Shown: positions 1-5,165 of the stretch, piece by piece
Layout of the letters: every line of letters begins with the position of its first letter
How positions within the stretch are numbered: the first letter of the stretch is position 1
The notes under the pieces: generated by a model
What the model was told of the DNA's origin: nothing
What the model saw: the letters and a program-made list of their open reading frames with translations, nothing else
The model's database searches: none
Position numbers and translations under genes: made by a program
DNA from: Thermoplasmata archaeon
GTDB taxonomy: Archaea; Thermoplasmatota; Thermoplasmata; Lutacidiplasmatales; UBA184
Direction of reading: 5' to 3'
NCBI GenBank assembly: GCA_022750355.1
Contig: JAKIVW010000066.1
Span: 730 to 5,894, forward strand
Length of the DNA stretch: 5,165 bases

Positions 1-65
1 CACTTCGGACACTTCGGCTGGTCGGTGATCGTGCGGCAATTCTTGCACGCCTTCAGATTCATCAT
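1..65 (-). CDS. spt4: Transcription elongation factor Spt4 (RpoE''), N-terminal part, cut by window edge
   Basis: Only the first 21 codons are visible; the gene continues leftwards out of the window. The peptide starts MMNLKACKNC and continues to CPK, with the next codon beginning TG, so probably Cys. This gives a CxxC pair (C7, C10) and the first half of a CPxC pair (C19), the zinc-binding pattern of archaeal Spt4. In the known family, Spt4 pairs with Spt5 and stimulates RNA polymerase processivity. The ATG at 65 overlaps the rpo7 stop codon (ATGA arrangement), and a strong Shine-Dalgarno lies just upstream, so the gene is translated from the rpo7 transcript. A second ATG at 62 directly follows and could equally be the start. 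The rpo7-spt4 order is common in archaea and supports the call despite the short fragment. Confidence 0.85.
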   Translation of the reverse strand, partial: MMNLKACKNCRTITDQPKCPK

Positions 66-733
66 GCGGCACCTCCCGCGGGCTTCGCCGCGCCGGCCGG
101 TTTGGCCACGGCGGCGGGCGCGGGCTTCGCGGCCGGCTTCTTGGCGGCAGCGGCCGCCGGCGGGCGCTTGCCGGATTTCTCGTCCGCCTTCTTGTGGGCT
201 TCCTGGATCCACTCCAAGCGGCCGAGGGCCGGCTGTCGCATCGTGAGGCCGATCCGGCTGTCCCGAGGAGAGATTTCAGAAAGGGAGAGCGAGACGACGC
301 GGGCGCGGACCTTGTAGCCGACCTTCAGGTCCCGCTTGGTCTCCACGCCGACCAGTCGCTGGTTGTGTTCGTCGATGTTCACCCGGTCGTCCATGACCTG
401 AGAGACGTGCAGCAGGCCGTCCAAGGGTCCGAATCGTACGAACGCACCGAATTTCCGGATCTCGACGACCGCTCCTTCCACGACCTCCTGGATCTCGGGC
501 CGGAAGAGCAGCGCTTCGTACTCGACCTCTTGGTAGACGCCCCCGTCGCCGTGGATGATGTGACCCTCCCCGATCGACTTCACGTCGCGAATGGTGACCG
601 CGAGGTTCTGCCCGTCCACGAGCTTGCCCTCGAACTGCTGCTGAGCGAGCTCGGTGAGGACGGTGTCGACCTCAGCGCCGAGCCGCTCCGGCGGGATGCG
701 GACGACGTCGCGTCGGTGGTCCAGATAATACAT
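62..733 (-). CDS. rpo7: DNA-directed RNA polymerase subunit Rpo7 (RpoE'), with extended C-terminal tail
   Basis: The 223-residue product is the archaeal homologue of eukaryotic Rpb7. With Rpo4 it forms the polymerase stalk that binds emerging RNA and helps open-complex formation. Residues 1-80 form the N-terminal tip domain, starting MYYLDHRRDVVRIPPERLG with the typical VRIPPE motif. Residues about 82-170 form an S1 RNA-binding domain, with GAFVRFGPLDGLLHVSQVMDD and a closing ALTMRQP-type motif (GLTMRQPALGRLEW). Family members are usually about 180-190 residues. Here residues 179-223 add an Ala/Pro/Lys-rich tail. The reading frame is open to 781, but the ATG at 733 is preferred: the family starts with MYxL, and a TATA-like box lies about 27 bp upstream, which predicts a leaderless mRNA. 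The stop codon overlaps the spt4 start. Confidence 0.95.
   Translation of the reverse strand: MYYLDHRRDVVRIPPERLGAEVDTVLTELAQQQFEGKLVDGQNLAVTIRDVKSIGEGHIIHGDGGVYQEVEYEALLFRPEIQEVVEGAVVEIRKFGAFVRFGPLDGLLHVSQVMDDRVNIDEHNQRLVGVETKRDLKVGYKVRARVVSLSLSEISPRDSRIGLTMRQPALGRLEWIQEAHKKADEKSGKRPPAAAAAKKPAAKPAPAAVAKPAGAAKPAGGAA
71..77 (-). promoter_or_regulatory. Shine-Dalgarno of spt4, inside the rpo7 3' end
   Basis: On the minus strand the sequence GGGAGGT lies 5 nt before the ATG at 65 and 8 nt before the ATG at 62. It is embedded in the last codons of rpo7. This is the only strong Shine-Dalgarno noticed in the window, and it serves an internal operon gene. The promoter-proximal genes appear to lack one, which fits leaderless or near-leaderless translation of first genes. 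Confidence 0.75.
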
Positions 734-757
734 GCTTCGCGCGCGAGCGACGTGGGC

Positions 758-763
758 TATAAG
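758..763 (-). promoter_or_regulatory. TATA-box-like element of the rpo7-spt4 operon
   Basis: The minus strand reads CTTATA, preceded by a purine-rich stretch (AAGAAT) resembling a TFB recognition element. Its centre is about 27 bp from the A of the rpo7 ATG at 733. Archaeal TATA boxes usually centre 26-27 bp before the transcription start, so transcription should begin at or within a base or two of the start codon. No Shine-Dalgarno precedes the ATG, which agrees with this. Confidence 0.7.
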
Positions 764-822
764 ATTCTTGGGGTGGGCCAAATCTCCGAACAGAACCTCA
801 CAAACCGAAACGAATTCCGTTT

Positions 823-838
823 GGAGACCGTGGTCTCC
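823..838. repeat. Perfect 7-bp inverted repeat in the rpo7/glycosyltransferase divergent promoter region
   Basis: GGAGACC and GGTCTCC flank a 2-bp spacer (GT). A weaker inverted repeat, AAACG and CGTTT around AATTC, directly abuts it at 808-822. The centre of the perfect repeat is about 70 bp from the rpo7 TATA-like box and about 66 bp from the glycosyltransferase TATA-like box, so it sits almost midway. It could be an operator for a dimeric regulator or simply a chance palindrome; no T-run follows that would suggest a terminator. Confidence 0.5.
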
Positions 839-893
839 TCCGGTTGGTTACCGCCGGGCCCGCCGGACGGTAGGCAGGGCCGGGTCCCCTGTG

Positions 894-900
894 TTTAAGA
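894..900 (+). promoter_or_regulatory. TATA-box-like element of the glycosyltransferase gene
   Basis: TTTAAGA is an AT-rich island in a GC-rich stretch, centred about 30 bp before the ATG at 927. This predicts transcription starting around 924, a leader of only a few bases. The start choice at 927 depends partly on this element. No Shine-Dalgarno is seen. Confidence 0.55.
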
Positions 901-926
901 CCGGCCGATCGGTGAGGCCCACCCTA

Positions 927-1994
927 ATGACCCCCGGAGAGGCCGAAGCGAAAGGCGGCCCGAATCCATCCGGGGAGGGCCCGCTGATTTCGGTCATCCT
1001 CACCGCCTTTTCCCGCCGCGCCTTCATCACGGGGGCGGTCCGGTCCGTGCTCGTTCAGCGTCTGACCTCCGAGGAAGTCGAGGTCATCGTCGTGAAGAAC
1101 TTTCAGGACGAAAGCATCGACGCATTCCTCCAATCCGAGGGCGTGAAGACCCTCGATTCGGGTTCGGCGACGTACGGCGTCATGCTGGCCATGGGCACCC
1201 GAGCAGCTCGGGGCGAAGTGGTGGCCATCTTGGACGACGACGACCTGTTCCAGAACGGGAAGTTGGCTCGACTTCTAGCGGTCTTCCACGTGGGATCTCG
1301 ACTGGACTTCTACCACAATGACTACGGTGAGATCGACGGACAGGGAAACGCTCCCCCACCGTCGGCCCAACGGAAGGAAATCGACCTCCGAACCCGATCG
1401 CGCACTTACGAAATCTTTTCGGACGCAGGCAAAGTCGACTCCTTTGACCGGATGGGAGACTCCTTGGCGGAGGCGCACACGAGCTGCCTCGCCCTGCGAC
1501 GGAGCTTGCTGATGAAAGTCCTTCCCTACCTGGAACCCATCAACATCGGCCAAGACTTCTTCCTCTACTTTGTCGGCCTCGCCGGTGAGGGCCGAGTGAT
1601 GATCGATCCCGGCAAGTTCACCCTCTACCGGCGACATCCGGCCAATTCATCTCGGGCCCTGGCCGAGGACCATGGCGCATATCGAGCCTTGGTGGAGGGG
1701 TCTCGAATCCTGGGAGAGCAGACTCGAGCCATGCTCCGAAGCCTTGGCGCCGCGCGGTTCCTCCCGCTTCTGGAGCGAGAGCTCTCCGCCCACCGGCTCT
1801 ATGTGACGATCGCGGCGCCGCAACTCCGGCGACGGGCAATCGCCGCCGCATGGGCGGGGATGTTGAGGCACCCTCGATCTTTTCGGGGAGTGGGGCGACT
1901 CGAGCTGTTCGCCCGGTCAACGATCTTCCTCTTGGTGCCCCGGCTGGCCGTCCGACGGTTTCGTTCCTCCCCGCCAGGGTCGGCCTCACCGTGA
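927..1994 (+). CDS. Family 2 (GT-A fold) glycosyltransferase
   Basis: The 355-residue product is predicted to transfer a sugar from a nucleotide-activated donor; donor and acceptor cannot be read from the sequence. Residues 19-44 give the GT2 entry strand and helix (PLISVILTAFSRRAFITGAV, then SVLVQ). AARGEVVAILDDDD (residues 93-106) carries the DxD-type metal and nucleotide-sugar site. GQD at 208-210 probably contains the catalytic-base aspartate. YRRHPANSS (234-242) matches the C-terminal basic motif common in this family. No signal peptide or convincing membrane helix is seen; residues 331-345 (STIFLLVPRLAVRRF) are hydrophobic and basic and might touch the membrane. The frame is open back to 732, but that 65-residue Arg/Pro-rich extension runs through the promoter region, and the GT fold starts just after the ATG at 927. 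It is divergent from rpo7 and overlaps the next minus-strand gene tail to tail by 9 bp. Its role in glycoprotein, glycolipid or surface polysaccharide synthesis is unknown. Confidence 0.88.
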   Translation: MTPGEAEAKGGPNPSGEGPLISVILTAFSRRAFITGAVRSVLVQRLTSEEVEVIVVKNFQDESIDAFLQSEGVKTLDSGSATYGVMLAMGTRAARGEVVAILDDDDLFQNGKLARLLAVFHVGSRLDFYHNDYGEIDGQGNAPPPSAQRKEIDLRTRSRTYEIFSDAGKVDSFDRMGDSLAEAHTSCLALRRSLLMKVLPYLEPINIGQDFFLYFVGLAGEGRVMIDPGKFTLYRRHPANSSRALAEDHGAYRALVEGSRILGEQTRAMLRSLGAARFLPLLERELSAHRLYVTIAAPQLRRRAIAAAWAGMLRHPRSFRGVGRLELFARSTIFLLVPRLAVRRFRSSPPGSASP

Positions 1995-2711
1995 TGGGTT
2001 GAGCGCCACCGCGGCGGTGCGGTCGGCGAAGCGCCATCCAGGGAATGCCCTCCGGAGGACTGGTACCCAAGACGCCCAAGCCCAGTCGCCCGTCCACCGA
2101 GGAGCGAGTGGCGAGGGGGCATCCCCGTCCGACGCGATGCGGAATCCCCATCGGACCCCCGCGAGGGGTTCGAGCGGTGAGTCGGGTCGCCCATCGACCG
2201 GGGAGATCGACGGGACGGTGCACAAGAACAGGTCCGCCTCCCACAGGACCGCCCGACGCTCGGGGCGCGTGGGGGCGTCGAAGTAGCTCGGGGCGTACCC
2301 GACCGCGCCGTAGGGGACCTCCTTTCCTCGAAGGAACCAGATCGGGTCGTGTTCGGAGCTGATCGACCCTCCGTCGGGGTTCCGCTCGTTCACGAACTGG
2401 ATCCACCCGAGCCAATTGTGGTAGCCCCGGCCCTCGGGCTCCACGTGCGCGAGCAGCGCCGGGAATCCGGTGGGAGCCTCGCCCGCAGGAGAGGGGGTGC
2501 TCCCCTTGCCCCTCCCGTAGACCGCGTCCCACCCGGCCGCACCGGCTTCGGGGATCCGGGCGAGGGAGACGGTCACGCGGCCTCGGTGGTGGCCGCCTTG
2601 GAAACGGGTCTCGAGCACCGGAGGGTCCTCGAACAGAGGACGGAGTTCCGGTGATGGAGTCGGCGAGTTCGGGGTGGGGGATTCCTGCGGAGGTCGGATC
2701 GTGGCTTGCAT
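1986..2711 (-). CDS. Hypothetical tryptophan-rich protein, function unknown
   Basis: I do not recognise a named family. The 241-residue product begins with a Pro/Ser/Thr-rich segment (residues 7-25), followed by an apparently globular region. It has 11 tryptophans, including HNWLGWIQFVNERNP (98-111), DPIWFLRGKEVPYGAVGYAP (122-141), then SYFDAPTRP, LFLCTVP (161-167), GVRWGFRI (185-192) and WVPVLRRAFPGWRF (215-228). The pattern vaguely resembles uncharacterised bacterial proteins with FDAP, WGF and FPGW motifs, but that is unverified memory. No signal peptide, membrane helix or metal-binding cluster is seen. The coding frame is supported by its length and by sensible protein composition. The start is uncertain: ATG at 2711 is chosen, but it lacks a Shine-Dalgarno and a clear TATA box, and the frame is open to a GTG at 2786. 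It lies downstream of gap on the same strand after a 120-bp gap (45 bp from the GTG), so co-transcription with gap is possible. I see no T-rich terminator or other feature in that spacer. Confidence 0.7.
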   Translation of the reverse strand: MQATIRPPQESPTPNSPTPSPELRPLFEDPPVLETRFQGGHHRGRVTVSLARIPEAGAAGWDAVYGRGKGSTPSPAGEAPTGFPALLAHVEPEGRGYHNWLGWIQFVNERNPDGGSISSEHDPIWFLRGKEVPYGAVGYAPSYFDAPTRPERRAVLWEADLFLCTVPSISPVDGRPDSPLEPLAGVRWGFRIASDGDAPSPLAPRWTGDWAWASWVPVLRRAFPGWRFADRTAAVALNPSR

Positions 2712-2831
2712 GGTCGCCTGAAGGGACCTAGGCCACCCGAACTCCTTGGACCGGACGCACGGTACGAGTGGACCGCCGGCACTCACCGGGCGTTCGGGTG
2801 AGGCTCGGGTCGGTCGGACGGTCGGGGGATT

Positions 2832-3854
2832 CTACGGCGCGGGGATGCCCAGAGTTCGGTCCGTGATCGCGATCGAGTGGGCCGCATCCGGGGCGAGGTC
2901 GAACATCGCCCGGATCGCGTCGATGTTCTCCGGAACGACGATCGATTCCTGGTGGATGGCCTGGAAGAAGTAGGCGTTCTGACCGTCGAGGCGAACGCCG
3001 TTCTCCCACAGGACGTTCTCCATCATGTCCTGGTGTCCCACCCCCCGGTCGCGGGCGAACTCCATGACCTGAGGAGTGCCATCGACGCCCTCCCACGGGG
3101 CGAAGATGCGGAACCGGGGGGTCCCGCGGAAGCCCGCCAGCATCTCCGCGGCGTCGCGGGGCGGGGTGGTGAATTGGACATGGTTGACGTGGACGTGCAT
3201 GAGCGTGGTCGGTACCACGACCGCCAGCGTGGCGATTGGGAGCTGGGGGAAGATCGTCCGGACATCGGGACCGTGGTGGGAGGGGAGCTGGAACGTGGGC
3301 AGGATGCCGTTGATCGGCCCGCGGTTCGACTCCGCCGGGTCGGCCGCGCGCCGGACGATCGTCGCCTGCCAGTACTCGATGGGCCACCGGGACGTCAGAA
3401 CCGAAGCGGCTCGCGATAGGCCCGTGGTGTTGCAGGAGACCACCCGAACGGTGTGTTTGCCCCGAGCCGCCTCGTAGTTCGCGAGCGCATTGAACGAGAC
3501 CTCAGCGACATCCGGCTTCTCCCCACCCTGGAAGATCGCCCGAATGCCAGCCTCCTTGTACAACTTCGCATTTTCCCGTCCGACCTTCTCCGGCGCCGCG
3601 TCCACGACGACATCGACCTCGCGGACCAGGTCCTCGATCCGGCCGGCGATCGGAATCCCGGCCGTGTGGAAGGGCTCCAGCGCGCCTCCGCCCGACAAGT
3701 AGAGCTTGAATCCCTTCGCCGCGGCGCGGCCCGCCTCGAAGCTGGGACGGGTCTTCGCCACCCCGACCAGCTTCATGTCCGGTTGGAGGGCAACGGCGTC
3801 CGCCACGCGCTTTCCGATCGTACCGTACCCGTTCACCGCGACGCGGATTGTCAT
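2832..3854 (-). CDS. gap: Type II (archaeal) glyceraldehyde-3-phosphate dehydrogenase, phosphorylating
   Basis: The 340-residue product interconverts glyceraldehyde 3-phosphate and 1,3-bisphosphoglycerate with NAD(P), in cytosolic glycolysis or gluconeogenesis; the archaeal enzyme is often mainly gluconeogenic. The N-terminal Rossmann motif is VNGYGTIGKR (7-16), followed by VAKTRPSFEAG (32-42), the cofactor-selecting strand end. FQGGEKPDVAEVSFNALANYE (108-128) and the catalytic motif SCNTTGL (140-146, nucleophile C141) are intact. RRAADP (168-173), RGPINGILP, PSHHGPDV (191-198) and PTTLMHVHVNHV (215-226) supply the phosphate-binding and catalytic-histidine regions. HQESIVVPENIDAIRAM (301-317) closes the fold. 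Length is normal and no key residue is missing. The ATG at 3854 begins the conserved MTIRVAVNGYG, so the start is secure. There is no Shine-Dalgarno; the leader instead carries CCTCCTCC, the anti-Shine-Dalgarno sense. It is divergent from the acyl-CoA dehydrogenase gene across a 100-bp shared promoter region. Confidence 0.96.
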   Translation of the reverse strand: MTIRVAVNGYGTIGKRVADAVALQPDMKLVGVAKTRPSFEAGRAAAKGFKLYLSGGGALEPFHTAGIPIAGRIEDLVREVDVVVDAAPEKVGRENAKLYKEAGIRAIFQGGEKPDVAEVSFNALANYEAARGKHTVRVVSCNTTGLSRAASVLTSRWPIEYWQATIVRRAADPAESNRGPINGILPTFQLPSHHGPDVRTIFPQLPIATLAVVVPTTLMHVHVNHVQFTTPPRDAAEMLAGFRGTPRFRIFAPWEGVDGTPQVMEFARDRGVGHQDMMENVLWENGVRLDGQNAYFFQAIHQESIVVPENIDAIRAMFDLAPDAAHSIAITDRTLGIPAP

Positions 3855-3887
3855 GGAGGAGGTTCCGACGAATTAGAGCCGGGCCGG

Positions 3888-3895
3888 GATAAAGG
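3888..3895 (-). promoter_or_regulatory. TATA-box-like element of gap
   Basis: The minus strand reads CCTTTATC, centred about 37 bp before the gap ATG at 3854. This predicts transcription starting near 3865 and a short leader of about 10 nt without a Shine-Dalgarno. A second AT-rich patch at 3871-3875 is too close to the start codon to be the TATA box. The element overlaps one arm of the inverted repeat at 3893-3929. Confidence 0.6.
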
Positions 3896-3929
3896 CGTAT
3901 CCCGCTCGACCCCCGAACGCTATACGCCT
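3893..3929. repeat. 8-bp inverted repeat spanning the gap/acyl-CoA dehydrogenase promoters
   Basis: AGGCGTAT (3893-3900) and ATACGCCT (3922-3929) are perfect complements separated by 21 bp, with arm centres 29 bp apart. The left arm overlaps the gap TATA-like box, and the right arm overlaps the TATA-like box of the acyl-CoA dehydrogenase gene. Such a layout would let one dimeric regulator, or two bound dimers, occlude both promoters. The regulator is not in the window, and a chance repeat cannot be excluded. Confidence 0.5.
3919..3926 (+). promoter_or_regulatory. TATA-box-like element of the acyl-CoA dehydrogenase gene
   Basis: GCTATACG is centred about 32 bp before the ATG at 3955, predicting a transcription start near 3949 and a leader of about 5 nt. 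No Shine-Dalgarno lies between it and the start codon. It overlaps the right arm of the inverted repeat at 3893-3929. Confidence 0.6.
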
Positions 3930-3954
3930 CAAGGTCGGTCGGGCTTCGAGAACC

Positions 3955-5145
3955 ATGGATTTCCGACTGACCGACGAGGAGGAAGCGTTCCAAGCCGCCG
4001 TGCGGAAGTTCGGGGACAAGGTCCTCCGACCGAACGAGCGGCGGATCGATTCGGAAGGCCGGATCCCGAACGAGGTCCTCGCAGAAATGGCCCACCTCGG
4101 GCTGCTCGCGATGCCCGTCCCGGCCGAGTACGGCGGGATGGGGGCTTCGGCGACCCTGACCGAGCTCGCCGCCGAGGAGATCGGACGCGGCGATTTCTCG
4201 ATGGCCACCGCGGTGTTTTTCCTCCTCGAGGCGGGTTGGGGGTACATCCTCGCCGCCCACGGGACCGAGGAGGCGAAACACGAGGTCCTCCCGCCGGTCT
4301 GCGCCGGGAAAGCGTTCCTGGGTGTCGCGACCACCGAGCCGACCGGTGGTAGCGATCTGGCCAACATGCGGACGACGTCCCGGGCCGTTGACGGCGGGTT
4401 CACGCTGCGCGGCGAGAAGGCGTTCGTCTCCGGCGTCGAGGAGGCGAAGCAGCTCGGAGGCGGGCATCTCACCCTCTCCAAGGCCGCCGAGGGCGGCTTC
4501 CGTTTCACCTACGTACCGACCCGTTCCGCGGGCATCACCACCCAGAAATTCGAGAATCTGGGTCGCATGGGGATCTCGACCGGCGCGCTCACCTACCAGG
4601 ATGCCCAGGTTCCTTCCAAGTATCTCATCGGCGCCGACGGCAAGGGATTCGACGTCGCGATGGAGGGGTTCTCCGTCGCCCGGACGTTCGTCAGCGCCGC
4701 CTGCATCGGGGCGGCTGAACGCGCGCTCGAGACCGGGATGGCGTACATCCGTGAGCGGCAGGTGTTCGGTCAGCCGCTCGGAAAATTCGAGGGGATCCAG
4801 TTCGAGCTCGTCGACCTCTGGACGCAGGTGGAGGCGGTCAAGTGGCAGTGCCGACGGGCCGCGTGGTTACTCGACACCTACACGTTGAAGGGGGATGCCT
4901 CGCACCGGTCCGAGGTGAATCGGGCGGTCGCCAGCGTGAAATTGATGGCGCCCCAGATCTCGTTCGAATGCGTCAAACGCGTGATGATGTGGTTCGGCGC
5001 GGCCGGTTACACCAAGGACGTCGGGCTGGAGCTCGGCTTCCGAGGGATCATGTCGTACCTCGTCGGGGCTGAGGGAGGTCTCAACATCATGCGGATCATC
5101 CTCGGGCGCGAACTCCTCGGAAAGGAGTTCATTCCCTACAAGTGA
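3955..5145 (+). CDS. Acyl-CoA dehydrogenase (FAD-dependent)
   Basis: The 396-residue product belongs to the acyl-CoA dehydrogenase family, which oxidises an acyl-CoA to the trans-2-enoyl-CoA and passes electrons to an electron-transfer flavoprotein. The N-terminal helical domain starts MDFRLTDEEEAF and includes PAEYGGMG (56-63). The middle domain has the FAD/substrate signature ATTEPTGGSD (125-134) and GEKAFVSG (153-160). The C-terminal helical domain has RERQVFGQPLGKFEGIQ (266-282) and FGAAGYTKDVGLELGFRG (347-364). The expected catalytic glutamate is E373 in GAEGGLNIM (371-379), aligned with the YEGT position of better-known members. The length is typical and all main motifs are present. Chain-length preference cannot be read from the sequence. 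The ATG at 3955 fits both the family N-terminus and the TATA-like box upstream. It is divergent from gap, suggesting coordinated control of acyl-CoA oxidation and sugar metabolism. Confidence 0.95.
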   Translation: MDFRLTDEEEAFQAAVRKFGDKVLRPNERRIDSEGRIPNEVLAEMAHLGLLAMPVPAEYGGMGASATLTELAAEEIGRGDFSMATAVFFLLEAGWGYILAAHGTEEAKHEVLPPVCAGKAFLGVATTEPTGGSDLANMRTTSRAVDGGFTLRGEKAFVSGVEEAKQLGGGHLTLSKAAEGGFRFTYVPTRSAGITTQKFENLGRMGISTGALTYQDAQVPSKYLIGADGKGFDVAMEGFSVARTFVSAACIGAAERALETGMAYIRERQVFGQPLGKFEGIQFELVDLWTQVEAVKWQCRRAAWLLDTYTLKGDASHRSEVNRAVASVKLMAPQISFECVKRVMMWFGAAGYTKDVGLELGFRGIMSYLVGAEGGLNIMRIILGRELLGKEFIPYK

Positions 5146-5165
5146 ACGTTCGATGCCGCCTTCGC

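Noticed and set aside
734..781. N-terminal extension of Rpo7 by 16 residues
   Set aside because: It would place the TATA-like box inside the coding region, and family members begin at MYxL.
851..870. GC-rich palindromic stretch around CGGGCCCG
   Set aside because: Only 8 bp are truly palindromic and such runs are expected in DNA of this base composition.
194..898. Long plus-strand open frame of 234 codons opposite rpo7
   Set aside because: It is antisense to the clearly conserved rpo7 frame and crosses its promoter; the product shows no recognisable motif. GC-rich DNA commonly leaves such shadow frames open.
732..926. N-terminal extension of the glycosyltransferase frame
   Set aside because: The 65 extra residues are Arg/Pro/Ser-rich, run through the promoter region and its TATA-like box, and precede the usual GT2 N-terminus. 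The ATG at 927 is a better start.
1618..2532. 304-codon minus-strand frame across the glycosyltransferase and the hypothetical gene
   Set aside because: Arg/Gly/Pro-rich composition without motifs, overlapping two better-supported genes in other frames.
2787..2831. Short repeated CCGAC-like units downstream of gap
   Set aside because: Too short and irregular to call a repeat or a terminator; no T-tract follows.
2728..3387. 219-codon minus-strand frame within gap
   Set aside because: Out-of-frame shadow of the conserved gap gene with an Arg/Pro/His-rich composition.
3453..4352. 299-codon plus-strand frame opposite gap and into the acyl-CoA dehydrogenase gene
   Set aside because: Shadow frame with no motif, covering the divergent promoter region.
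3502..4467. 321-codon minus-strand frame spanning gap, the divergent promoter and the acyl-CoA dehydrogenase gene
   Set aside because: It overlaps two well-identified genes and their promoters; the product is low-complexity Arg/Gly-rich.

Overview
The window looks like ordinary chromosomal DNA from a GC-rich archaeon, roughly 60-65% GC by eye. Three things point to Archaea. An Rpo7 (RpoE') gene overlaps the start of an Spt4 gene. A type II (archaeal) glyceraldehyde-3-phosphate dehydrogenase is present. TATA-box-like elements lie about 27-37 bp upstream of start codons that have little or no leader. An acyl-CoA dehydrogenase together with high GC would fit a euryarchaeal heterotroph such as a terrestrial Thermoplasmatota lineage, but that placement is inference and a tree would be needed.

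Layout, left to right. Positions 1-733 (minus strand) hold a transcription pair: rpo7, and immediately downstream the first 21 codons of spt4, cut by the window edge. Positions 734-926 are a divergent promoter region with a TATA-like box for each side and a perfect 7-bp inverted repeat almost midway between them. Positions 927-1994 (plus) encode a family 2 glycosyltransferase. It meets, tail to tail with a 9-bp overlap, an unrecognised tryptophan-rich protein gene on the minus strand (1986-2711). Upstream of that, also minus, lies gap (2832-3854). A 100-bp divergent promoter region (3855-3954) carries an 8-bp inverted repeat that touches both TATA-like boxes. It separates gap from an acyl-CoA dehydrogenase gene on the plus strand (3955-5145). 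The last 20 bases hold nothing recognisable.

Functionally, the left part is core transcription machinery (RNA polymerase stalk subunit and elongation factor). The right part is central carbon metabolism, with a sugar-phosphate enzyme and a fatty-acid or acyl-CoA oxidation enzyme sharing one promoter region. The glycosyltransferase and the unknown protein have no evident link to either. No mobile element, CRISPR array, tRNA or rRNA was seen. No clearly new system was found. The items most worth checking are the two promoter inverted repeats, the Ala/Pro/Lys-rich tail of Rpo7 and the unknown tryptophan-rich protein.
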